A DNA stretch of 5,920 nucleotides from Deltaproteobacteria bacterium (GTDB taxonomy: Bacteria; Desulfobacterota; Dissulfuribacteria; Dissulfuribacterales; QOAL01): positions 1-5,920 of the forward strand of contig JALSKY010000307.1 of the NCBI GenBank assembly GCA_026988585.1, written 5' to 3'. Shown in pieces: positions 1 to 5,828 of this stretch. The translations under genes were made by a program, and so were the position numbers. How positions within the stretch are numbered: the stretch's first letter is position 1; every line of letters begins with the position of its first letter. The notes under the pieces were generated by a model that was not told where the DNA came from, ran no database searches, and saw nothing but the letters and a program-made list of their open reading frames with translations.

Positions 1-2
1 GT

Positions 3-329
3 GGCAGTCTAACCATCATAGCCACGGCCCTGATAGATACGGGCAGCAGGATGGACGAGGTGATCTTTGAGGAGTTCAAGGGCACCGGTAACATGGAGAT
101 CCATCTGGACCGGAAGCTTACAGAGAAACGGATATTTCCATCTATCGATATCAACCGTTCAGGAACCAGAAAGGAGGAGCTCCTGCTTCCCCAGGATGTG
201 CTGGCTAGGGTCTGGATTTTACGGAAGCTCCTCTCGCCATTGAATCCTATTGACACCATGGAGTTTCTCATTGACAAACTTAAGGATACTGAAAACAATC
301 AGGAGTTTCTGGCTTCCATGAACAGGTAA
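3..329 (+). CDS. rho: Transcription termination factor Rho, C-terminal part (5' end outside window)
   Basis: Rho is the hexameric RNA-dependent ATPase/helicase that ends transcription of untranslated RNA in the cytoplasm. Only the last 108 residues are present; the frame is open from base 3, so the gene starts upstream of the window. The fragment lies in the ATPase domain and contains the highly conserved stretches ATALIDTGSRMDEVIFEEFK, GTGNMEIHLDRK and DINRSGTRKEELLL. These match E. coli Rho nearly residue for residue and include the arginines that act near the ATP site and in the R-loop region. The tail, NPIDTMEFLIDKLKDTENNQ, is the normal Rho C-terminal helix and ends at the expected place. 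The next gene, rpmE, starts 86 bases downstream. An ATG at 51 is internal and not a start. The assignment is secure. Confidence 0.97.
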   Translation, partial: GSLTIIATALIDTGSRMDEVIFEEFKGTGNMEIHLDRKLTEKRIFPSIDINRSGTRKEELLLPQDVLARVWILRKLLSPLNPIDTMEFLIDKLKDTENNQEFLASMNR

Positions 330-332
330 CCC

Positions 333-361
333 TTGACTTTGATGGGTTTTTCAAATAAAAA
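333..361 (+). promoter_or_regulatory. Possible sigma-70-type promoter for rpmE-prfA-prmC
   Basis: A TTGACT box (333-338) is followed after exactly 17 bases by TAAAAA (356-361), in the gap between rho and rpmE. The -35 box matches consensus at 5 of 6 positions, but the -10 box is poor. The predicted transcript would start about 45 bases before the rpmE start codon. No intrinsic terminator is visible after rho, so read-through from rho is equally possible. This is inferred from spacing and box similarity only. Confidence 0.35.
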
Positions 362-415
362 GAGGGGTTCCACGTCAATTGTGACAGGAACTAAAAAATA
401 TATTGGAGAAAGAGA

Positions 416-640
416 ATGAAAGAAGGAATACATCCCGAATACCATCTTGCAACTGTGCGTTGCGCTTGTGGTAATGAGTTTCAGGTAGGTTCCACTCTCA
501 AAGAGATAAAGGTGGAAATATGCTCTCAGTGTCATCCCTTCTATACAGGCAAGCAGAAGCTTGTGGACACTGCAGGACGGGTTGAGAAGTTCATGAGAAA
601 ATATGGAAACTTGTCTCAGAAGAAGGAATCTGCTGAATAA
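416..640 (+). CDS. rpmE: 50S ribosomal protein L31 (zinc-binding form)
   Basis: L31 is a small protein of the large ribosomal subunit that helps bridge the two subunits. The protein has 74 residues, a normal length. It begins MKEGIHPEYH, as most L31 proteins do. It keeps the four zinc ligands of the C+ form: C16 and C18 (CAC) and C36 and C39 (CSQC), followed by the family signature HPFYTGKQK and the VEKFMRKYG stretch. It is therefore not the zinc-free paralogue made under zinc starvation. A GGAG at 405-408 lies 7 bases before the ATG, a good ribosome binding site. It sits between rho and prfA, the usual arrangement in deltaproteobacteria. The prfA start is 35 bases after its stop, which suggests one transcript. 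Confidence 0.97.
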   Translation: MKEGIHPEYHLATVRCACGNEFQVGSTLKEIKVEICSQCHPFYTGKQKLVDTAGRVEKFMRKYGNLSQKKESAE

Positions 641-675
641 TCTTTTGGAGATGCTCTCATATTCTGCCCAATCAG

Positions 676-1746
676 ATGTTTGAACGCCTTGACGAGATAA
701 AGAGCCGATTTCAGGAGATAGAACAGGAGCTAAGCAATCCTGATGTGGTAAAGGATCAGAACCGCTACAGGGAGCTTACCAAGGAACATTCCGAACTTGG
801 GCAGATCGTCCGGGTGTATGATGAATATCTAAACCTGAAGAGGCAGATTGAGGATAATCGGGGGTTGCTCAACGACCCTGATCCGGATATGCGGGATCTG
901 GCCAAGAGCGAACTATCTGAACTGGAAGAGATGTTGCCAGAGCTTGAGGAGCGTCTTCGCATCCTGATGCTTCCAAAGGATCCCAATGATGACAAAAATG
1001 TCCTCCTGGAGATCAGGGCTGGTACAGGTGGTGATGAGGCAGCTCTCTTTGCGGCAGATCTCTTCAGGATGTATTGCAGATATGCTGAGAAAATGGGCTG
1101 GAAGGTCGAAATCCTTTCTGCCCATGAGACAGGTATAGGAGGGTTCAAGGAGGTAATTGCTCTTATCTCCGGTGAACGGGTTTTCAGTATTCTGAAATAT
1201 GAAAGTGGTACCCACAGGGTGCAGCGGGTACCAGAGACCGAGACCCAGGGACGCATCCACACCTCTGCAGTTACTGTAGCTGTTTTGCCTGAGGCAGATG
1301 CAGTGGATGTGGATATTAATCCGCAGGATTTGAGGATTGATGTTTACAGGGCTTCAGGGGCAGGTGGCCAGCACGTCAACAAGACCGAGTCTGCTGTTCG
1401 TATAACCCATCTTCCTACCGGTCTCGTGGTTCAGTGTCAGGATGAGAGAAGCCAGCACAAGAACAAGGCCAAGGCAATGAAGGTGCTGGCCGCAAGGCTT
1501 TATGATCTGAAACAGCAGGAGCAGCAGTCCCAGCTAACAGAGCAGAGACGCAGCCAGGTGGGTTCAGGTGATCGCAGTGAGCGTATTCGCACCTATAACT
1601 TTCCCCAGGGGAGGGTGACGGATCACAGAATAGGCCTGACTCTTTATAAGCTGGAAGATATCATGCAGGGAGAGTTGGACGAGCTGGTAGATGCAATAGG
1701 AACCCATTTTCAGGCAGAGGCCCTGGCCTCATCCAACAGCGGATAG
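676..1746 (+). CDS. prfA: Peptide chain release factor 1 (RF1)
   Basis: RF1 reads UAA and UAG stop codons and triggers hydrolysis of peptidyl-tRNA on the ribosome. The protein has 356 residues, the normal length. An N-terminal coiled-coil domain (about 1-100) is followed by the decoding domain. The stop-codon-reading tripeptide is PET (186-188) in HRVQRVPETETQGRIHTSA; this is the RF1 PxT type, not the SPF of RF2. The catalytic GGQ motif is at residues 230-232 in SGAGGQHVNKTESAVRITH, followed by the conserved CQDERSQHKNKAKAM block. The ATG at 676 aligns with the start of known RF1 proteins, but no good Shine-Dalgarno lies at normal distance. A GGAG at 647-650 is 25 bases away, so translation may be partly coupled to rpmE. 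The next gene, prmC, encodes the enzyme that methylates Q232. The assignment is secure. Confidence 0.98.
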   Translation: MFERLDEIKSRFQEIEQELSNPDVVKDQNRYRELTKEHSELGQIVRVYDEYLNLKRQIEDNRGLLNDPDPDMRDLAKSELSELEEMLPELEERLRILMLPKDPNDDKNVLLEIRAGTGGDEAALFAADLFRMYCRYAEKMGWKVEILSAHETGIGGFKEVIALISGERVFSILKYESGTHRVQRVPETETQGRIHTSAVTVAVLPEADAVDVDINPQDLRIDVYRASGAGGQHVNKTESAVRITHLPTGLVVQCQDERSQHKNKAKAMKVLAARLYDLKQQEQQSQLTEQRRSQVGSGDRSERIRTYNFPQGRVTDHRIGLTLYKLEDIMQGELDELVDAIGTHFQAEALASSNSG

Positions 1747-1753
1747 CATCCGC
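1739..1753 (+). repeat. Perfect hairpin spanning the prfA stop codon, just before prmC
   Basis: GCGGAT (1739-1744) and ATCCGC (1748-1753) form a 6-bp stem with a 3-base loop. The structure contains the prfA stop codon TAG (1744-1746) and ends one base before the proposed prmC ATG at 1755. No Shine-Dalgarno is visible for prmC. In RNA the hairpin would fold only when ribosomes are absent from the end of prfA, which fits translational coupling. That role is inferred; the inverted repeat is directly visible. Confidence 0.5.
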
Positions 1754-1754
1754 A

Positions 1755-2768
1755 ATGAGCAGGAAAACAGTCTTGCCTGATCCTGCTGTTCCAGTTGAAT
1801 CTTTCCAAAAGATCTCTGCAGAACGGAGTTCTCAAAAAAAATTATCCAAACGAGATAACCATCCATCTTCACCAGAGGTTTCATCACTGTTTCATTCAAC
1901 ATCCAACAGAATTGCCTCGGTTCTTCAGGAGGCAACACGACTAATTGGAGCAGTCATTTCTGAATCTCCCCGCTTGGACGCAGAGGTCCTGCTGGCTGAC
2001 CTGCTTGGCAGAGATCGTTTGTGGCTGCACCTGTATCCTGATTATACACTCAGCTCCTCACAGCTTTCCCGGTTTCAGGACCGGGTGAAACGCAGAATCA
2101 GTCAGGAGCCTGTGGCCTACATTATTGGGAAGACGGAATTTTATTCCAGGAAGTTTATATGTGACAGGCGTGCCCTGATCCCAAGGCCTGATACGGAACT
2201 CATAGTGGAAAAGGCCCTCGAATGGGCTGAACAGCATTTTATCCCAGGGAAACCACCTATGGTACTGGATCTGGGTACTGGCTCCGGCATACTTGCCATA
2301 ACTCTTGCTATGGAACTGAGGTCGGATTTCCTGGTTGCCATAGACCGTTCTCTTACAGCACTGGAATTGACGGCTGAGAATCTATTGATGCATGGATTGA
2401 ACCACTGCATTCATCTCATCTGTTCAGACTGGTTTTCCTCTTTGCGCCAAGAAGGCCTGTTCCACCTAATAGTATCCAACCCCCCTTATATATCTCCATC
2501 CCATGAGAAAAGACTGCAGCCCAATGTCTTGAACTATGAGCCTCATTCCGCCCTGTTTGATAGTTCTGTCACTGGAACTGGCCATATAGAGCATATATTC
2601 TCCCATGCCTGGAAATATCTTCAAAGACCTGGCCTGGTTCTGTGCGAGGTGGGATGGGACCAGTGGGAAAGGGTTCAGGATTTTGTACTTTCTCTTGGAA
2701 CCTATCACTCAGTTGCCACGCATCGGGATCTGTCAGGCCATGGCAGGGTGGTGGCAGCAGAGTTTTGA
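1755..2768 (+). CDS. prmC: Release factor glutamine N5-methyltransferase PrmC (HemK), with N-terminal extension
   Basis: PrmC transfers a methyl group from S-adenosylmethionine to the glutamine of the GGQ motif of RF1 and RF2, which speeds translation termination. The N-terminal helical domain starts near residue 52 (RIASVLQEATRLIG, SPRLDAEVLLADLLG). Next come EPVAYIIGKTEF (118-129), RPDTE (144-148), the SAM-binding motif LDLGTGSG (171-178) and the catalytic NPPY (242-245) in LIVSNPPYISP. The C-terminus, DLSGHGRVVAAEF, is typical. At 337 residues it is about 50 longer than most PrmC proteins. The excess is a polar, Ser/Lys/Pro-rich head (residues 1-50) without homology I recognise. No convincing internal ATG, GTG or TTG with a ribosome binding site offers a shorter start, so I keep 1755, eight bases after the prfA stop. 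Function is sure; the exact start is not. Confidence 0.94.
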   Translation: MSRKTVLPDPAVPVESFQKISAERSSQKKLSKRDNHPSSPEVSSLFHSTSNRIASVLQEATRLIGAVISESPRLDAEVLLADLLGRDRLWLHLYPDYTLSSSQLSRFQDRVKRRISQEPVAYIIGKTEFYSRKFICDRRALIPRPDTELIVEKALEWAEQHFIPGKPPMVLDLGTGSGILAITLAMELRSDFLVAIDRSLTALELTAENLLMHGLNHCIHLICSDWFSSLRQEGLFHLIVSNPPYISPSHEKRLQPNVLNYEPHSALFDSSVTGTGHIEHIFSHAWKYLQRPGLVLCEVGWDQWERVQDFVLSLGTYHSVATHRDLSGHGRVVAAEF

Positions 2769-2971
2769 ATAGTTCTGTATTGACATCTATCCCTGCTCCA
2801 TCAAAAAACAGGGATTGAGCCGCCATGCCATGATGCCTTATTCGCCTGTTCAGCCTGTTGGGCCATGTGCAACTTTTCTGTTTATCTACAGGCCTGCAAA
2901 GACATAATGGAAAAGATGAGCTACCTGGTTGGCACCTTTTTTCGAACTCTCCGCCTCTTTTCATCTATTCC
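2769..2971. other. Intergenic stretch without a recognisable gene
   Basis: This first part of the 294-base gap between prmC and the ferredoxin gene has no open frame that looks coding on either strand. The only structure is an inverted repeat, ATCCCTG (2789-2795) and CAGGGAT (2809-2815), a 7-bp stem with a 13-base loop holding an A-run. It lies 20 bases after the prmC stop. It could act as a transcript-end hairpin, but no T-run follows, so it is not a standard intrinsic terminator. Nothing else stands out. Confidence 0.45.
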
Positions 2972-2985
2972 TTGACCCTGGTCAA
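2972..2985 (+). promoter_or_regulatory. Probable HcpR (CRP/FNR-family) operator
   Basis: TTGACC-CT-GGTCAA is a perfect 6+6 bp palindrome with a 2-base spacer. As I recall the literature, HcpR sites in Desulfovibrio-type deltaproteobacteria have the consensus TTGACCnnGGTCAA, so all 12 conserved positions match. HcpR regulates the hybrid cluster protein gene and an associated ferredoxin in response to nitric oxide or nitrite stress. The centre (2978.5) lies about 93 bases before the ferredoxin start at 3072. A class II activator site at -41.5 would put the transcript start near 3020, where only weak -10-like bases (TTTATC, 3007-3012) are seen. That fits a promoter dependent on an activator. The regulator gene is not in the window. 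Confidence 0.65.
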
Positions 2986-3055
2986 TTCAAAAACCGGGAT
3001 CTTTCTTTATCCTTCTATCAAGCAGTTGTGAAACCGGTTCTTATCTCAGTAAAAC

Positions 3056-3062
3056 AAGGAGG
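3056..3062 (+). promoter_or_regulatory. Ribosome binding site that selects the TTG start at 3072
   Basis: AAGGAGG here is a full-strength Shine-Dalgarno. It directly abuts an ATG at 3063 with no spacer, which is too close for initiation there. It lies 9 bases before an in-frame TTG at 3072, a workable spacing. The resulting N-terminus, MKVLRKIIEID, also fits ferredoxin-type proteins of this family better than MIILKVLRK. Confidence 0.6.
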
Positions 3063-3071
3063 ATGATTATA

Positions 3072-3863
3072 TTGAAGGTTCTAAGAAAGATTATCGAGAT
3101 TGACGAGGAGCTCTGTGATGGTTGTGGGCAGTGTGTGCCTGCCTGTGAGGAAGGGGCTATCCAGATCATTGATGGCAAGGCAAGGCTGGTTGCTGAAAAG
3201 TATTGTGATGGCTTGGGGGCATGTCTCGGAGATTGTCCTACCGGGGCATTAAAAATTGTGGAAAGGGAGGCTGAAGATTTCGATGAGAATGCGGTAGAGG
3301 TCTATCTCAAGAAGATGAAGGCAGCAGATGAGGTGGGGAAGGACGGTCATGTTCAGAATGCTCAACCAGCCCAACCTGCATCACCTGTAGAAAAGATGGC
3401 CTGCGGCTGTCCATCCAGTATGATTCGTTCACTTTCTCCTGCGGCGCAGAATGGAGTATCCGGTGATTCATGCCATTCCAAGCCTGCTGTTTCCCATCTG
3501 TCTCACTGGCCTGTTCAGCTCAACCTTATCCCACCTCATGCCCCGTTTCTCAAGGATGCCCATCTCCTGATAACGGCTGACTGCGTAGCAGTTGCCCTGC
3601 CTGATTATCATTCCAGATTCCTGCCTGGAAGAGTAGTAATGCTTGGTTGCCCCAAATTTGATGATCAGGAGGCGTATATAGAGAAATTTACAAATATTTT
3701 TCAACAGAACAGGCCAAAATCAGTTACAGTATTGATCATGGAGGTTCCCTGTTGTTCGCAGATGCTGTCTATCCTCAAGGATGCTATGAAAAGGGCAGAT
3801 AGTGATTTCCCTCTGGATGTAAAGATAGTGGGTTTGAAGGGGGGCGTTCAAGACAGAGAATAG
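3072..3863 (+). CDS. Ferredoxin-like iron-sulfur protein with Cys-rich C-terminal domain (Hcp-associated type)
   Basis: This is a cytoplasmic iron-sulfur protein, probably an electron carrier or redox partner. Counting from the TTG start (263 residues), an N-terminal ferredoxin domain spans about 5-65. The first motif is complete: C15, C18, C21, C25 (CDGCGQCVPAC). The second reads CDGLGACLGDCP with C45, C51 and C55 but leucine (L48) where the second ligand should be. One cluster is therefore probably [3Fe-4S] or otherwise altered. After an Ala/Pro/Gln linker (about 84-108) come CGCP (C111, C113), C134, C171, GCPKFDDQ (C193) and EVPCC (C227, C228). I recognise this layout from proteins often encoded beside the hybrid cluster protein gene hcp in anaerobes, though hcp is not seen here. 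An ATG at 3063 would add three residues. The octaheme cytochrome gene follows after 77 bases. The exact reaction is unknown. Confidence 0.85.
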   Translation: MKVLRKIIEIDEELCDGCGQCVPACEEGAIQIIDGKARLVAEKYCDGLGACLGDCPTGALKIVEREAEDFDENAVEVYLKKMKAADEVGKDGHVQNAQPAQPASPVEKMACGCPSSMIRSLSPAAQNGVSGDSCHSKPAVSHLSHWPVQLNLIPPHAPFLKDAHLLITADCVAVALPDYHSRFLPGRVVMLGCPKFDDQEAYIEKFTNIFQQNRPKSVTVLIMEVPCCSQMLSILKDAMKRADSDFPLDVKIVGLKGGVQDRE

Positions 3864-3867
3864 AACT

Positions 3868-3963
3868 TGTTTTAGGGGTAGTCAAATACTGTTGTTTATG
3901 CATATAAAAAATATGCAAAAAACAAAAAGGAGGTTCTGTTATGAAGAGGAGTGTTTTAGGGGT
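3868..3963 (+). repeat. 12-base direct repeat flanking the cytochrome start
   Basis: TGTTTTAGGGGT occurs at 3868-3879, just after the ferredoxin stop, and again at 3952-3963, inside the first codons of the cytochrome gene. The copies are 84 bases apart, close to eight helical turns. An exact 12-mer pair is expected about once by chance in a window of this size, so only the local closeness is notable. No function is assigned. Confidence 0.35.
3899..3917 (+). repeat. Inverted repeat in the leader of the octaheme cytochrome gene
   Basis: TGCATAT (3899-3905) and ATATGCA (3911-3917) form a perfect 7-bp stem around AAAAA. Allowing one A-A mismatch, flanking TTT and AAA extend the stem to 10 of 11 pairs. 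It ends 9 bases before the Shine-Dalgarno AAGGAGG (3927-3933). No T-run follows on either strand, so it is not a terminator. It may be an operator for a dimeric regulator or an RNA structure affecting translation of the second gene; the sequence alone does not decide. Confidence 0.45.
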
Positions 3964-5251
3964 GAAGGCACTGTGGATTGTCATGGTGCTGTTTGGTTTA
4001 GGAGTGTTCCAGGTTCAGGCCGCTGAGAACTGTATAGAGTGTCACAAAAAGATAACACCAGGGCAGGTGAAGGATTGGAGTGTGAGCAAACATGCAGAGA
4101 ATGATATAACCTGTTCCATCTGTCATGGTGAGGGCCATCAGAGTGAAAAGGATGTTGACAAGGTGATGCTGCCTGATGAGCACAAGTGTGCAGAGTGTCA
4201 CGAGGAGCAGTTCGAGTCATTCAAGATGGGCAAGCATCAGTTTGGCTGGACCTCACTCAATGCCATGCCTATCACTCATGTTGAGCCGGACAACCTGATG
4301 GAGGGAGGCAAGGGCTGTGGCGGCTGCCATAACATGGGTATAAAGACGGAAGAGCAGAAGAAAGAGCAGTTGGCCAAGGGATTTCGCTATCAGAACAACT
4401 CCTGTGACGAGTGCCATACCAGGCACAGTTTTTCCAAGACGGAGGCTCAGGATCCCCAGGCATGCCAGCAGTGCCACATGGGTTATGACCATCCCCAGTG
4501 GGAGATGTGGTCCAGCTCAAAACATGGTTCCCGCTGGTTTGCCAAACAGCGTGGCGCACTGCCCAAAGACGCACAGGCACCTACCTGCCAGTACTGCCAT
4601 CTGCCTGATGGTACTCACAACAACAGGACTGCGTGGGGATTTCTCGGGGTAAGGCTTCCTCTGCCTGAAGACAAGGACTGGGCAGCAGATCAGGTTACCA
4701 TCCTCAAGGCCCTTGGTGTGCTGAATCCTGAGACAGGCAAGCCAACTGCAAGGTTGGAGGCTGTGAAGGCAGTAAGGCTTGCCAGACTAACCAAGGAGGA
4801 GTTTGATCAGGAGCGTAACAAGATAAAGTCTCGCTGTTACAACTGTCACGGCAAGAGCTATGTGGACAAGCAGTTTGAAATGGCGGACGAGAATTTTAAA
4901 CAGGTGGATCATCTGATGGCTCAGGGCATAGAGATCGTGGCCAATCTGTACAAGGATGGTATCCTGAAAAAGAGGAACAGCCAGCCCTTTGCCTATCCTG
5001 ATTTTCTCTATTTCATGAGGACTGATTACAGTGCGGCTGGCGGTGATAGCTATCAGAATCTGCCGGATGGCATGAGCTATATCGAACAGGTACTGTTTCA
5101 GATGTATATGAAGCATCGGATGCGTGCCTATCAGGGATATTTTCATATGAATCCTGATTATGCCTACTGGTATGGCTGGGCAATGATGACCAAGGATCTT
5201 GGCGAAATAAAGGAACTGGCAGAGCAGATGAGGGCAACTCACAAGAAATAA
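3941..5251 (+). CDS. Octaheme cytochrome c of the hydroxylamine oxidoreductase (HAO) family
   Basis: This is an exported multiheme protein, probably periplasmic, that likely reduces nitrite, hydroxylamine or nitric oxide rather than oxidising hydroxylamine. The protein has 436 residues. A signal peptide (KR, then a hydrophobic core about 10-23) probably ends after VQA (residue 27). Eight CxxCH heme sites start at C31, C58, C83, C126, C155, C175, C216 and C299. The fourth, GCGGCH, corresponds to the catalytic heme of HAO. After heme 7, PDGTHNNRTAWGF is an HAO-family signature; H226 probably matches the catalytic histidine, while T225 occupies the position I expect for aspartate. The Tyr-rich tail HMNPDYAYWYGW (402-413) is where the heme cross-linking tyrosine should be judged by alignment. 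It is shorter than Nitrosomonas HAO and has no C-terminal membrane anchor. AAGGAGG lies 7 bases before the ATG. It follows the HcpR-linked ferredoxin gene. No quinol-oxidising partner is in view. Confidence 0.9.
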   Translation: MKRSVLGVKALWIVMVLFGLGVFQVQAAENCIECHKKITPGQVKDWSVSKHAENDITCSICHGEGHQSEKDVDKVMLPDEHKCAECHEEQFESFKMGKHQFGWTSLNAMPITHVEPDNLMEGGKGCGGCHNMGIKTEEQKKEQLAKGFRYQNNSCDECHTRHSFSKTEAQDPQACQQCHMGYDHPQWEMWSSSKHGSRWFAKQRGALPKDAQAPTCQYCHLPDGTHNNRTAWGFLGVRLPLPEDKDWAADQVTILKALGVLNPETGKPTARLEAVKAVRLARLTKEEFDQERNKIKSRCYNCHGKSYVDKQFEMADENFKQVDHLMAQGIEIVANLYKDGILKKRNSQPFAYPDFLYFMRTDYSAAGGDSYQNLPDGMSYIEQVLFQMYMKHRMRAYQGYFHMNPDYAYWYGWAMMTKDLGEIKELAEQMRATHKK

Positions 5252-5285
5252 TCGCCGTTTCAACTACTGTTTCAGTCTTGATTGC

Positions 5286-5317
5286 CTGGGGCCCCTATTG
5301 GCGGCCCCAGTTTTTTT
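5286..5317 (+). terminator. Intrinsic (Rho-independent) terminator after the octaheme cytochrome gene
   Basis: CTGGGGCC (5286-5293) pairs perfectly with GGCCCCAG (5303-5310) around a 9-base loop, and seven T residues follow at once (5311-5317). It starts 34 bases after the cytochrome stop codon and ends the ferredoxin-cytochrome transcript. It lacks a T-run on the - strand, so it would not efficiently stop transcripts arriving from the DUF72 fragment. Confidence 0.93.
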
Positions 5318-5368
5318 GTCTGGAGAGGTATAACTATGTTGTTCTCCCCTATATTGGCCATGGAGTTG

Positions 5369-5828
5369 TCATGGTTGGAGGATCTCCCTGAACATCAGGG
5401 CATCCTTGATTGCAGAGCCGTCATCGGTGTTGTCGAAATATATGAACGCCTCGGAGATATCCAGGGAGAGAATTTTCTCGCGCAATCTTTCCAGCCGTTC
5501 CCTTCCATACTCTCCCCTGTAAAGAGATGAATGTCCATGAAGCCTGATGTAACCCAGGTCTGTTGTGGCGGTCAGAGTCATGGGGTATCTCCCTGCTGTT
5601 TCACTTATAACCCAGGAGATTTCCTGTTCATGAAGGGTCTCCAGCACCTCCTGCCTGTGCCACGAGTCATGCCTGGCCTCTATGGCATATCGGTAACCTG
5701 GCGGCAGCATGGAGAGAAAATGTAAGAGCAGATCTCTGTCATACGGCAGGGAGGGGGGAAGCTGCCACAGTAATACGCCGAGTTTCTCCCTTAGCAGTCT
5801 GCATCGTTCCATGAATCGGCTCGGAATA
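5369..5828 (-). pseudogene. DUF72 (YecE-like) protein, C-terminal half, 5' end lost
   Basis: DUF72/YecE proteins are TIM-barrel proteins of unproven function, normally about 240-290 residues. Here only the C-terminal half is readable: 147 residues from an ATG at 5812, plus about five more conserved-looking residues upstream (IPSRF), before an in-frame stop at 5831-5833. Family landmarks are clear: RLLREKLGVLLWQLPPS, YAIEARHDSWH (normally EPRHPSW), ETAGRYP, GYIRLHG, and IYFDN near the end. The usual N-terminal part, with the GTSGW-like start and the FAVK and TH segments, is absent in all frames up to the window edge. The ATG at 5812 has no ribosome binding site. The break coincides with the proposed insertion-sequence end at 5829. 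A protein made from the remaining ORF would lack half the barrel and is probably inactive. Confidence 0.8.

Noticed and set aside
1912..1935. Inverted repeat TTGCCTC / GAGGCAA with an AGGAGG inside prmC, considered as a start site for a shorter PrmC.
   Set aside because: No in-frame ATG, GTG or TTG follows at a usable distance, so it does not define a start.
2780..2802. TTGACA -35-like box just after prmC.
   Set aside because: No acceptable -10 box follows at 16-18 bases, so it is probably chance.
2569..2964. 131-residue - strand open frame over the 3' end of prmC and the following gap.
   Set aside because: It is mostly antisense to conserved PrmC codons and its sequence has no protein-like motif.
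2907..2975. Short + strand ORF (22 residues from the ATG at 2907) ending inside the HcpR-like palindrome.
   Set aside because: It has no clear Shine-Dalgarno and no recognisable motif, and it is too short to support from composition.
3032..3039. AACCGGTT palindrome before the ferredoxin gene.
   Set aside because: At eight bases it is too short to call an operator, and it shares nothing with the HcpR-type site.
5292..5359. Similar strings CCCCTATTGGC (terminator loop) and CCCCTATATTGGCC (about 5347).
   Set aside because: They are short and imperfect, and one lies in the hairpin; a chance likeness is the simpler view.
5282..5725. Two + strand open frames (5282-5530 and 5531-5725).
   Set aside because: They lie over the terminator and antisense to the DUF72 fragment, whose - strand translation clearly matches a protein family; the + frames show no family motifs.
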